48,377 bases of DNA from Bacillus massiliigorillae (GTDB lineage: Bacteria; Bacillota; Bacilli; Bacillales; DSM-1321): positions 1,702,895 through 1,751,271 of the forward strand of contig NZ_HG428741.1 of NCBI RefSeq assembly GCF_000380245.2, written 5' to 3'. The notes beneath the pieces were generated by a model. It was not told the origin of the DNA, did not search any database, and saw nothing but the letters and a program-made list of their open reading frames with translations. This document shows, piece by piece, positions 8,293 through 16,839 of the stretch. The position numbers were made by a program, and so were the translations under genes. Position 1 is the stretch's first letter. Each line of letters opens with the position of its first letter.

Positions 8293-9354
8293 ATGGATAT
8301 AATTGAAACTCGGGTGCGAGGCTTTATTGAAGATATTCAGCATCCGAATCAAAAGAAGAAGGTAAATATTAATGATTTAGAATATCAATTGGAGCAACAA
8401 ATCGAAGCTTATTTTGATATGGATGGTTATACATTGTTTTATTACGCCATTGAGAAGTTGGAAAACGAAGGTCAGTTAACTCCTATTAGAAATATGCAAC
8501 AAAACGGAAAATCACCAAGTCTTCCATTATATTATTGGGTAAATATAAAAAAAGCGACTACGCAATGGAATCGCTTAGATATGTTACGACTTAGTAATTT
8601 ATTCGACTTCTCCTATTATGAGCATAACCCAGAATGGCAAACACAAGAAGAGTGGAAACGTATTGAAAAGCTTTATACCTTTCTACAATCAAAAGAAGAA
8701 AGAATAATCGTTTCAATAGAAGAAAGAAGTGTGGAGCTCTTTGGGCATGAGAAGTTCTTAACAGATGAAAACTTATTCCCTGAAGGTAAGGGCTTTTTAA
8801 ATCGTATTAATGTACCAATGGAAGAATTAAAATGTATAGAGCTTGCAGAACCATTTGTTTTTTGGCTAAAGCCAGGAAAAGAGCTAAAAGATATTAAGCG
8901 TATCTTAATTGTTGAAAAGCTTTCTGTATTCCATACATGTGTGGACTTACTTGTATCAGAGCAATTAGATTATGAGCCAGAGCTTATCATTTTTGGCGAT
9001 GGTGAAAAAATTGAAAATAGCTTTTCATTTTTCTTTCGAATGTTCCCTGAGCAAGAGTATTTATTCTACTATGTTGGTGACATTGATCCGGAAGGCTATA
9101 GTATTCTAAATAGATTAATAGAAAAGCATAGTGATTGCTGTATTCAGCCAGCGTTGAAAATTTATCGCAAGATGTTGGAGAATGTAGAAAAAGCAAATAA
9201 ACAAATAAAACAAGTAAAAAATATTGAACATCGAAATCATTTTTTCAGTTGGTTCACAGAAGATGAGCAAGCAATCCTGCTGCAACTATGGAATGAAGAT
9301 TTACGTATACCACTAGAAGTGCTAACACTTGAAACATGGAGGAGAGAGATGTGA
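8293..9354 (+). CDS. jetD: Wadjet defence protein JetD (Toprim nuclease subunit)
   Basis: A 353-residue protein read as the DNA-cleaving subunit of Wadjet. The C-terminal half holds a Toprim-like fold: 'RILIVEKLSVFHTC' (conserved Glu near residue 207) and 'YVGDIDPEGYSIL' (D-x-D-x-x-G, near residue 262). In characterised Wadjet systems this fold cleaves circular DNA captured by the SMC complex. The N-terminal half is helical and wing-like, probably DNA-binding. I use the ATG at 8293 with AGGTGAG upstream; a GTG at 8284 is the alternative. It is the first gene of four, overlapping the next start as GTGA. In many Wadjet loci jetD is last, so the D-A-B-C order is worth noting. Confidence 0.83.
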   Translation: MDIIETRVRGFIEDIQHPNQKKKVNINDLEYQLEQQIEAYFDMDGYTLFYYAIEKLENEGQLTPIRNMQQNGKSPSLPLYYWVNIKKATTQWNRLDMLRLSNLFDFSYYEHNPEWQTQEEWKRIEKLYTFLQSKEERIIVSIEERSVELFGHEKFLTDENLFPEGKGFLNRINVPMEELKCIELAEPFVFWLKPGKELKDIKRILIVEKLSVFHTCVDLLVSEQLDYEPELIIFGDGEKIENSFSFFFRMFPEQEYLFYYVGDIDPEGYSILNRLIEKHSDCCIQPALKIYRKMLENVEKANKQIKQVKNIEHRNHFFSWFTEDEQAILLQLWNEDLRIPLEVLTLETWRREM

Positions 9355-10853
9355 ACGAGTCATGGGAAGGATTTGCCCAGCGAATGAAACGCTTAAATCC
9401 ATTGTTCGAGCTTGGAAAAGGTATGGAAATTGGTGAATTAAAGCCTTATATCCAAACCATTCTAATGCAAGTATTGCTTTCAATTTTTTATCGAGAGTTA
9501 AATGATGATGATAGTAGAAGAAAAACAGATATCATGTATATGGTAGAAGAAACAATCAAACAAATGAAATTAACTTGTGATGAAAAGCAACTAGAGCGCA
9601 TAACAAGCGGTTTACTATATCAAGGAAAAGAAGAATATAGCAAACCCTTTGAAGCTTTATACTTTAATGAACTAAGACAAGAATGGGAAACACAAGTATT
9701 TCGTTATGTAACGATGGACGAGCTATACACGAATCTTGAAATGGGTGGAGCCATTGTTTATAAATTAACAGATGTTGCACAGGAAATGATTTTTATGAGT
9801 CGAGAAATGGCAGAGGAATTTTCGATATCAATTGAACAGTTATATAGTATTCAATTGATTAAAAATGGGAATTTCCGAAAAGCAACACGTAATTTAGATC
9901 ATCTTATTTCACGTGTAAATCGGTTAATGACAAAGGAATACAGTTTCCAAAAGGAAATGATGAACAATCCAAAGATTCTTGTATTTGAACAAGAGCGGCA
10001 ACGAGAAGATAACCGTGGTGAAATTGAACAGCAATTTGAGGAAGAAAAGAATCACTTTCGGACAATATCATCCATGCTTGATAAAGCAAAACGTAATGAG
10101 GAAAATAGTATGGTTCAAAAGGAACTGTTATTTCTTCATGAAAAAATCGAGCATACAAGACAGCTTCATGACAGATTTGCTAAATTAGTTATTCAAAATA
10201 TATCCTTTGAAATGAAGTTAAAGGTAGAAAATCCATCACTATTCTGGGAAAACAGCCTTGTTTCATTCCGTGAGCAAATCTATGATCAATGGTTGATGAA
10301 GGAAGGAGTTCAAGATTTCTCCGTTGTTGAACGTATTCTTGCTCCACTTTTCTCACCGAAGAATGACTTCATTCTCCCTCTAGAATGGATATGGGGAGAG
10401 CAGGAATTAGTGGAAAAGCAAGATATCGATGAAGTGAATGAAGAGGAAGAAACAGAAGATTTAATAGAAAGAAAAATCACAGACTGGTCTTCTGTCGTAC
10501 ATGCATGGAGCTATGTATTTGATCATTTGCAGCGTTATGGCGAGTTTTCACTGGCAGATCTTGCGAAACTACCAAGCGAAGTACAAGACGAATGGTTTGA
10601 GGAAAGTGAAACATTAGATTTATGGATGATGTTTGATAAAAAACCGCTTCATGTCCAAGTAGCGAACCGTAAAGAAGAAACAATCACTGATGAACGAGAA
10701 CGATTACTGCTTAAACTAATGAATGAATACCCACAATTCTTATCATTTGAAGGTAGTAAAATCTATACAGAATTTGATCATCGTGCAGAGCCATTTATTT
10801 GGTATCGAACAAAAATTACACCATTTAAAATATGTGTCCAGGAGGAAAAATAG
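9351..10853 (+). CDS. jetA: Wadjet defence protein JetA (MukF/kleisin-like subunit)
   Basis: A 500-residue mostly helical acidic protein. By position between JetD and a MukE-like gene, and by helical content with an N-terminal winged-helix-like segment and a central long helical stretch (about residues 160-290, 'NLDHLISRVNRLMTKE', 'KRNEENSMVQKELLFLHEKI'), it is the kleisin JetA. In the complex it would bridge the heads of the SMC-like JetC and bind JetB. I set the start at GTG 9351, preceded by GGAGGAGAG; it overlaps the jetD stop (GTGA), which implies translational coupling. There is no sharp sequence motif, so this call depends on the operon. Confidence 0.75.
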   Translation: MNESWEGFAQRMKRLNPLFELGKGMEIGELKPYIQTILMQVLLSIFYRELNDDDSRRKTDIMYMVEETIKQMKLTCDEKQLERITSGLLYQGKEEYSKPFEALYFNELRQEWETQVFRYVTMDELYTNLEMGGAIVYKLTDVAQEMIFMSREMAEEFSISIEQLYSIQLIKNGNFRKATRNLDHLISRVNRLMTKEYSFQKEMMNNPKILVFEQERQREDNRGEIEQQFEEEKNHFRTISSMLDKAKRNEENSMVQKELLFLHEKIEHTRQLHDRFAKLVIQNISFEMKLKVENPSLFWENSLVSFREQIYDQWLMKEGVQDFSVVERILAPLFSPKNDFILPLEWIWGEQELVEKQDIDEVNEEEETEDLIERKITDWSSVVHAWSYVFDHLQRYGEFSLADLAKLPSEVQDEWFEESETLDLWMMFDKKPLHVQVANRKEETITDERERLLLKLMNEYPQFLSFEGSKIYTEFDHRAEPFIWYRTKITPFKICVQEEK

Positions 10854-11600
10854 ATGAACGCAGAAATCATCAAAAAAGCTTCTGCTGTTTACTTTGCTTT
10901 ATTAAAAGATAAAGTAATTGACGAAAACAGTGAGCATTTTCAAATCTATTACGAACCTGATGTTAGACAGACCGTATTAATGCTTGCGGATGAATCAGGT
11001 ACATATATTATTGAATCACCAAAACGCATTCATCTTGTTGTACAGCCAACTGGCTCTGTGTTTGCTACCAATTTCACACACATGAAAGAAAAGCATAGAC
11101 AAGTAGAAAGCAAGAAACATTTTCATTTAATTAGTATTATCATAATGGCTTTTTTAGCAATTATCGACCGAAATCAAGCTGCCAAGATTCGAACAAAACG
11201 AGATGGGGTTACATTCTATGCGCTCGAACGCCAAGTCAACGAACTTATTGTGAACTGGTCTACTATTTTAAAGGAACAGCCAACATTTGGTGAACAACAT
11301 ATGCTGGATATGGACGCAATTGTTACAACATGGATGCATATGGAAGTTGAAGTTGATGAAACGGGCTTTAGAAAAGGAAATAGACGAACACGAATTGGTT
11401 TAATTACGAACGCAATGCGTTTGTTAGAGGTAGAGGGCTTGATTGTCATATTAGATCGTGAGGACATTCCGAAAGCATTACCTAAACAAGAGCTTTTTGA
11501 ACGAATTGAATATTTATATCATGACTATGATCGTTATGAGAGCTTGAAAGAATTAATGACAACAAAGGAGAATGAGCATGCCGAAGATTCATCGCATTAG
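10854..11600 (+). CDS. jetB: Wadjet defence protein JetB (MukE-like subunit)
   Basis: A 248-residue protein with an alternating helix/strand pattern fitting tandem winged helices, as in MukE/KITE subunits. 'FYALERQVNELIVNWSTIL' is helical, and 'TRIGLITNAMRLLEVEGLIV' is followed by a wing. The ATG follows the jetA stop directly (TAGATG) and has AGGAGG inside the end of jetA, so it is tightly coupled. In the complex it would bind the kleisin JetA and contact DNA. The assignment comes from size, predicted fold and position between JetA and the large SMC-like gene. Confidence 0.77.
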   Translation: MNAEIIKKASAVYFALLKDKVIDENSEHFQIYYEPDVRQTVLMLADESGTYIIESPKRIHLVVQPTGSVFATNFTHMKEKHRQVESKKHFHLISIIIMAFLAIIDRNQAAKIRTKRDGVTFYALERQVNELIVNWSTILKEQPTFGEQHMLDMDAIVTTWMHMEVEVDETGFRKGNRRTRIGLITNAMRLLEVEGLIVILDREDIPKALPKQELFERIEYLYHDYDRYESLKELMTTKENEHAEDSSH

Positions 11601-14600
11601 AATTGTTGGACTAAAATATGACGGTATGCAAAAGCAATACCAAGATACAACTTTCGATTTTCATAATGAAATCACTTCTACAAATGGATTAATTGCCATG
11701 ATGAACGGAGGCGGGAAAGGTGTTTTTTTACAGACTATCTTTCAGGTGCTAAAGCCTGGAACGTCTTGGGGAAAACAAAACAACCGTTATTATCAACAAT
11801 TCTTTTTTAATAAGAAAGAACAGTTTATACCATATACATTCCACGTACTAATCGAGTGGGAGCTTGATGGAGCTGATCATCGCCATCTTGTAACAGGTGG
11901 TATGTTTTCTGCTGAACAACGTTTTTCGATGAATGATGAAGGTCAAAGTGAAAGTGCCACTACTGAAAGTGAAGCAAAGATAACTCCGAACATTACATTC
12001 TATGCAAGGGAATTTGAACGTAAAGAAGATGTTGCTCTTGAGCATATCCCTCTATATGAAGATGGTGAAGTTGCAGATTCAGAGGAACTAAAAGACTATT
12101 TTAAATGGAATGGGTATGATGTGTACCGAGATATTAAAAAGCATTATCGTATACTCGATACATATGGAATCAATCGAAAAGATTGGGACATTATGAAAGA
12201 CATTAATAAAGATGAAGGTGGAGTTGGTAAATACTTTGAAGGTGCAGAGGATGACCATTCACTATTTCAAAAACGAATCATTCCAACTGTTAGCCAAGTT
12301 TTGCATCGAGCAGAGCATCAAAAAAATGATCTAGTTGATATTTTCAAAAGTCAAGCAAGTATCGCAAAGGATTTACCAATTCTTTTAAAGAGAGAGCAAG
12401 CTCATAAAGAATTTTTAGAGGATATTGTACCATTTGAACATCAAATAGCGGTAAGTGTTGAGCACGAAGAAATCGTTCAAAGCAGTACGAAAGAAGGTCA
12501 GCAACTTCTTGGAGCTCTTGACCATATTATTGAATTAGAAAAAGAATCTCTCGTTGCCTTAGAACAGGAAATTGAGAAACTACAGAAACGAAGCACTGAA
12601 TTACGCTTCGAAAAAGATAATTTAGAATATGCTAAGGCTTATCGTGATATTCAGAAATGGGAGAAGCAACTAGCTTTAGAAAAAGAAAAACATCAAAGTA
12701 TTCAAGAAAAAGTAACAGAAAAAAATGAGAAGAAAGAACAATTGGCTTTTGCACTCTTGAAAAAAGAATGGGCTGAAATTGAGCAAACTATCGCTTCACT
12801 TTCTCAACAAATGGACAAGCTTGAACAAAATAGTGGATTAGAGCAAGTTAATCAACGCATGGAAGAAATAAAAAGCGAAGCAAAAAAACAATGGGATGAA
12901 GCATATGAGGCAATAAAAAGCGAAAACAAACAATATCGCAGCTATCAGCTTTATATAGATAAAAAAGCGAAAGAACTTGCAATACAAGATAAGCAAAAAA
13001 CAAAAGAAATCGCTCAGCTTGACTCCGAGATTGATAGCTTATACAGTCAAATTCATACCTTTGAAAATAAGGAAGCGAAACTAGTAAAACAGTTCGGTGA
13101 CCGCTTAACATATGATTTAAAAGGCTTAATGGAAAGCATTAAAGAAAAGAGTGAGAAATATCTTCAAGAAATAGATTCCTTAAAAAAAGACGAGAAAACA
13201 TCCAGAGAGCAACAATATACACTATCACTTAAATTAGGTGAACTACGTCAAGCACTACAACATATGAATGAAAAGTGCCAACAGTTAACGGAAACATATA
13301 ATAAGCAACAGGAAAAAGAAGAAACTTTACTTGCGAAGCTTCGTGGTTTATTAGATGATGCTGTTGGTCCGTTTACACAGTCGTTATTATCAAAATATGC
13401 TACAGGTGTAGAAGAATTGCTGAAGCAAAATCGTGAGCAAAGTGAGCATCTTAAGCAAGAATTATGGGAAATGCAACTGGATCAATCTTTAAATGATGAA
13501 AGCTATTGGATTGCGAACCAAGATATTAAAGAATTAAAAGAAAGTATTGATGAAAAAACCGGAATTGACGTGTTCTACGGCTCACAATTTCTTCAATCAT
13601 TAACTGATGAGGAGCGCCTTCAGTATTTAGATATGTACCCCCTTCTTCCTTTTAGTTTAATTGTTAGTAAGCATCAGTGGGAGAAAATTAATCAACAAGT
13701 TCTTACTAGTAGAATGTTTAAGAGTCCCGTACCTATTTATATGCGTGAAGAAATGTCAGGAGGAACTGACCATTCTTTCGTTGTTGTAAATGGTAGTGAA
13801 CGAGGGTTATTGACGAGTAAAACGGCATTCTTAAACTGGAAAGCTTCTAGCCTTGAGCAAATGGAAGAGAAAAAAGAAACTTTATTCGAGATAGAGAAAA
13901 CAGAAGTTTCACTTCGTCGTATTTTAAAAGAAATTGATCGCCTTGCAGCAAGTGAGTTATGTTCGGAAATTAATCAAGCACTACAAAATGAAGAAGCTGC
14001 TATTTCAAAAACTAAAGCGGAACTATACACGATTGAAAAAGAAGAAGAAAAAGAAAAAGATAAGCAAGCTCAATTTAAAGAACGCATTGAACAAGCAGAA
14101 ATGACGATTGAAAAAAGCTCAAAAGAAACTGAAATTCTAACTGCTTTTGAAGAAGAAAAAAGCAATCATCAAGAAAACAAGCGAGTGAAAGAAGAAAAAG
14201 AAAAGAAAAAAATTCAGTTTCTTACTCAGCAATCTGAAGTAGAAAAAGAGCATCAACATATGCTCCAACTGCAGAAAGAATGGAATCAAACTTATCTTGA
14301 ATGGAAGCTATCGCTTGAACAAGATATTAAAGATATTACAAGATTTGTGGATGAAGCTGCATTTCCACCAAATGAAAAAGCCGAAATTAGTGAAGACGTA
14401 CCGCAATTATCACCACATATTTTAGATGAAATAAAAGGTAGTATCACTGAACTTAATCAGCTACAAAAATCAAAAGAAGAACAAGCGCAAGAATTATTAG
14501 CGCTTCAGGCTACTGTAAAAGTTGAACAGAAGCAACAAGGTAAAATCGAAAAGAAATTACGTTCATTTAATGAAGAGTGGAAAGATGTAGCCGTTGCCGA

Positions 14601-16044
14601 AGAACCAATTCGAATACTAGAAGAAATGCATCAGGCTGCTCATAAAGAGGCAAAAGAAGCGGAAAAAGAAGAGCGAGCGCAAGGAACAGCTGTGACAGTT
14701 GCGGACACTTCATTAAATCATGCAAAAGTTCAATGTGAAAAGACGGAAAAGAAAGTAGCTAAGCATGAGAAACAACCAGAACCATGGGAAGATGCTGATT
14801 TAGATGTTAAAGAAACTGAAATTAAAGACCAAACGAAGCTTACGAAAGATGCTTTAAAGAAAGCAGAGAAGAAACAGAAAGAAACGGAAGCTAATATTAC
14901 TGGATATGAAGGTGATAAGCTTACACTATCTGTTATTCTTAAGCAGGAAGCTTCAACTTTCACAGCAACTCATCTTGAACAAATACAAAAGCAAGGAAAA
15001 ACTTGTATCTTAAATTGGTGTGATTCTCATCAAAATGTTCAAGAGGAAAAGCAAGCAAAACATTTAAAGCTAGAACAATCTTTACGTAAATTAAAGCTAA
15101 CAATAGAAGCGAAAGATTGGGAATTACGTTTCAAAAATGAAGTGTTAACCTCACTTGACCACATGGACACTCGCCATTACGAGCATATTCAAACGATTGT
15201 TCAAAATATGAAACGTTTCTCTTATAGCGGGTTAGAACAATTAGATCGCGATAAAGAACGAGCTGAAAAAGCACAAGATTTCTGGGCAAGCCGTGCCAGC
15301 ATGAAGGTAATGAGTATTGCAGACTCTATTCGTTCGATGATTGCTAAAATGAAAATTAAAAATGAACGTGGAGCATTTCCACTTGTTCAATTAAAAGAAG
15401 ATATTTTACCGAAGAAAGCTGAAGAAGTAGAGCCATTACTTAAGCAGCATTTCGTATCTGCCATTGATAAAATTACACGTCAATATGAAACAATTGATAA
15501 TAATAATAAATCACTTGAGCAAGAAATTAAGCAATTAATCGGTGATGAACAAATTCTATTTGTATCACTACGAAATCGCTATCCTGAATTATTGGTGTAC
15601 AATATGCGCACAGATAATGCTTTTATGTACGGAAAGCCACAAAAAGAGCATTATTCAACGTGGCAAACTATCAACCAAGGTTCAAGAACAAAATCTGATG
15701 GTAGTGGCGGTCAAAAACTATCAGCGCGTATGGTTATGATGATGATGCTACTATCAGTTAAAAGTGAAAATGATACTAACTGGGTTCCGCTTGTTTGTGA
15801 TAATCCATTCGGTCAAGCAGCATCAGCCCATGTTTTAGATCCAATCTTTGCTGTTGCTGATAAATTAAAGTTCCAACTTATCGTTGTTACACCACCAGAG
15901 CTAGTTAAAACAGAAATTAGTCAGCGCTTTGATGCATATTACAAACTTGACTTCATTCGTGAAAAAGGAAAAGAAATCGTGACAGATACTGTTGTACCTG
16001 CATATCGAATTTACCAAGGTGAAGAGGTATTAAATTCCATTTAA
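11578..16044 (+). CDS. jetC: Wadjet defence protein JetC (SMC/MukB-like ATPase)
   Basis: A 1488-residue SMC-type protein with an N-terminal ATP-binding half ('NGLIAMMNGGGKGVFLQ', Lys47), two very long Lys/Glu-rich coiled coils (about 270-640 and 790-1290) around a hinge-like globular part ('YPLLPFSLIVSKHQWEKI'), and a C-terminal head. The head carries the ABC signature 'SDGSGGQKLSARM' (near 1375) and a Walker B-like 'WVPLVCDNPFGQAAS' (near 1402). The complex is known to extrude DNA loops and deliver small circular DNA to JetD. Lys47 is followed by Gly, not Ser/Thr, and the usual catalytic Glu after the Walker B Asp is Asn. The start at 11578 has AAAGGAG with 7-nt spacing; ATG 11572 is too close. 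It overlaps jetB by 23 bp. Confidence 0.86.
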   Translation: MPKIHRIRIVGLKYDGMQKQYQDTTFDFHNEITSTNGLIAMMNGGGKGVFLQTIFQVLKPGTSWGKQNNRYYQQFFFNKKEQFIPYTFHVLIEWELDGADHRHLVTGGMFSAEQRFSMNDEGQSESATTESEAKITPNITFYAREFERKEDVALEHIPLYEDGEVADSEELKDYFKWNGYDVYRDIKKHYRILDTYGINRKDWDIMKDINKDEGGVGKYFEGAEDDHSLFQKRIIPTVSQVLHRAEHQKNDLVDIFKSQASIAKDLPILLKREQAHKEFLEDIVPFEHQIAVSVEHEEIVQSSTKEGQQLLGALDHIIELEKESLVALEQEIEKLQKRSTELRFEKDNLEYAKAYRDIQKWEKQLALEKEKHQSIQEKVTEKNEKKEQLAFALLKKEWAEIEQTIASLSQQMDKLEQNSGLEQVNQRMEEIKSEAKKQWDEAYEAIKSENKQYRSYQLYIDKKAKELAIQDKQKTKEIAQLDSEIDSLYSQIHTFENKEAKLVKQFGDRLTYDLKGLMESIKEKSEKYLQEIDSLKKDEKTSREQQYTLSLKLGELRQALQHMNEKCQQLTETYNKQQEKEETLLAKLRGLLDDAVGPFTQSLLSKYATGVEELLKQNREQSEHLKQELWEMQLDQSLNDESYWIANQDIKELKESIDEKTGIDVFYGSQFLQSLTDEERLQYLDMYPLLPFSLIVSKHQWEKINQQVLTSRMFKSPVPIYMREEMSGGTDHSFVVVNGSERGLLTSKTAFLNWKASSLEQMEEKKETLFEIEKTEVSLRRILKEIDRLAASELCSEINQALQNEEAAISKTKAELYTIEKEEEKEKDKQAQFKERIEQAEMTIEKSSKETEILTAFEEEKSNHQENKRVKEEKEKKKIQFLTQQSEVEKEHQHMLQLQKEWNQTYLEWKLSLEQDIKDITRFVDEAAFPPNEKAEISEDVPQLSPHILDEIKGSITELNQLQKSKEEQAQELLALQATVKVEQKQQGKIEKKLRSFNEEWKDVAVAEEPIRILEEMHQAAHKEAKEAEKEERAQGTAVTVADTSLNHAKVQCEKTEKKVAKHEKQPEPWEDADLDVKETEIKDQTKLTKDALKKAEKKQKETEANITGYEGDKLTLSVILKQEASTFTATHLEQIQKQGKTCILNWCDSHQNVQEEKQAKHLKLEQSLRKLKLTIEAKDWELRFKNEVLTSLDHMDTRHYEHIQTIVQNMKRFSYSGLEQLDRDKERAEKAQDFWASRASMKVMSIADSIRSMIAKMKIKNERGAFPLVQLKEDILPKKAEEVEPLLKQHFVSAIDKITRQYETIDNNNKSLEQEIKQLIGDEQILFVSLRNRYPELLVYNMRTDNAFMYGKPQKEHYSTWQTINQGSRTKSDGSGGQKLSARMVMMMMLLSVKSENDTNWVPLVCDNPFGQAASAHVLDPIFAVADKLKFQLIVVTPPELVKTEISQRFDAYYKLDFIREKGKEIVTDTVVPAYRIYQGEEVLNSI

Positions 16045-16068
16045 AGCATAATTATATTCAAAAAAATG

Positions 16069-16111
16069 AACCGAAATTCCTCATATCATATAAAGGGATT
16101 TCGGTTTTTTT
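16069..16111 (+). terminator. Rho-independent terminator of the Wadjet operon
   Basis: Arms AACCGAAAT / ATTTCGGTT, with partial pairing further in, followed by seven T. Confidence 0.82.
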
Positions 16112-16133
16112 ATGTCAAATACATAACAACAAA

Positions 16134-16172
16134 AAAACCTACCTTATCCCATTTGGGTTAAAGGTAGGTTTT
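16134..16172 (-). terminator. Rho-independent terminator of the minus-strand unknown gene
   Basis: Perfect 12-bp arms AAAACCTACCTT / AAGGTAGGTTTT. On the minus strand the hairpin is followed by a run of T (seven A on the plus strand at 16131-16137). Confidence 0.82.
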
Positions 16173-16221
16173 AACAATAATCTTTTTTGTTCACCTATTC
16201 TTAGGTGAGTCTATTTAGAAG

Positions 16222-16530
16222 TTAATGCGTTGGAGTCAGTTCTTCCGAGCGCATGAATGCTTGATAAATATGCTCTGGAAAAAATTCTTTAATGAAAAGT
16301 TGAGCTAGCTCTTGATCAGTGGAGAATAAATGATTTAAGATTTCTGGAAAAAAAGGATTTTTAGGAAAATAATTATTGTCTGCAAAATTGTCATAAAGTG
16401 AAAGTGTTTTTTTGAAAAATGTACTTACAACATCAGAAGGAAAAACATCCATCCATATAGCTGCCTTTTCACCTGCAGTTAGTCCTTCTTGTTCAAATTT
16501 TACATAAATAGTTGAATCGATTTTATTCAT
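16222..16530 (-). CDS. Small protein of unknown function inside the defence island
   Basis: A 102-residue soluble protein I do not recognise. It is acidic and aromatic-rich, with repeated Phe-Pro pairs ('DVFPSDVV', 'NYFPKNPFFPEILNHLF', 'KEFFPEHIYQAF'). I see no membrane segment or signal peptide, and no cysteine. The ATG at 16530 is preferred because the GAGGTG site overlaps an upstream GTG (16539) but is well spaced for the ATG. It has its own terminator and lies convergent to Wadjet and divergent to mcrB. It could be an unrelated chromosomal gene or an accessory of the island; the sequence does not decide. Confidence 0.65.
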   Translation of the reverse strand: MNKIDSTIYVKFEQEGLTAGEKAAIWMDVFPSDVVSTFFKKTLSLYDNFADNNYFPKNPFFPEILNHLFSTDQELAQLFIKEFFPEHIYQAFMRSEELTPTH

Positions 16531-16639
16531 AATTTTCACCTCATAATAAGATAAATAATAAAGATAATGTCTTACCTAAAACCTAGTATAGAATGTAAAT
16601 GTGATGAAATAATGAGGAAATGTACGTTTTTGATAATTA

Positions 16640-16694
16640 CGTAAAATTACCAATTATCTCCTAATTTTACGGAGTATTGAGACAATTTTGTCTC
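16640..16694. promoter_or_regulatory. Two inverted repeats in the mcrB upstream region
   Basis: First: perfect 10-bp arms CGTAAAATTA (16640-16649) and TAATTTTACG (16662-16671). Second: GAGACAA (16679-16685) and TTGTCTC (16688-16694), separated by two T. Both lie in the gap between the divergent small gene and mcrB, so they could be operators or a structured leader. No regulator gene is adjacent. Confidence 0.5.
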
Positions 16695-16839
16695 TTCGTA
16701 CAAAGTAAGATAATTATAAATTATAATCATGTATATTGCACTTTTTAAATACTAAAATTTACTTGAATACCTCATTTTCTCTATTTATCAATAAATTTAT
16801 AATATAATGATAACTGACAACATACGTAGAGGTGCAGAT

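Noticed and set aside
13000..15100. Lys/Glu-rich low-complexity stretch in jetC as a possible repeat array
   Set aside because: It is simply heptad coiled coil in the SMC-like protein; no exact repeat unit is seen.
16191..16208. Small inverted repeat TCACCTA / TAGGTGA after the unknown minus-strand gene
   Set aside because: The real terminator (16134-16172) is stronger; this one has no T run or other support.
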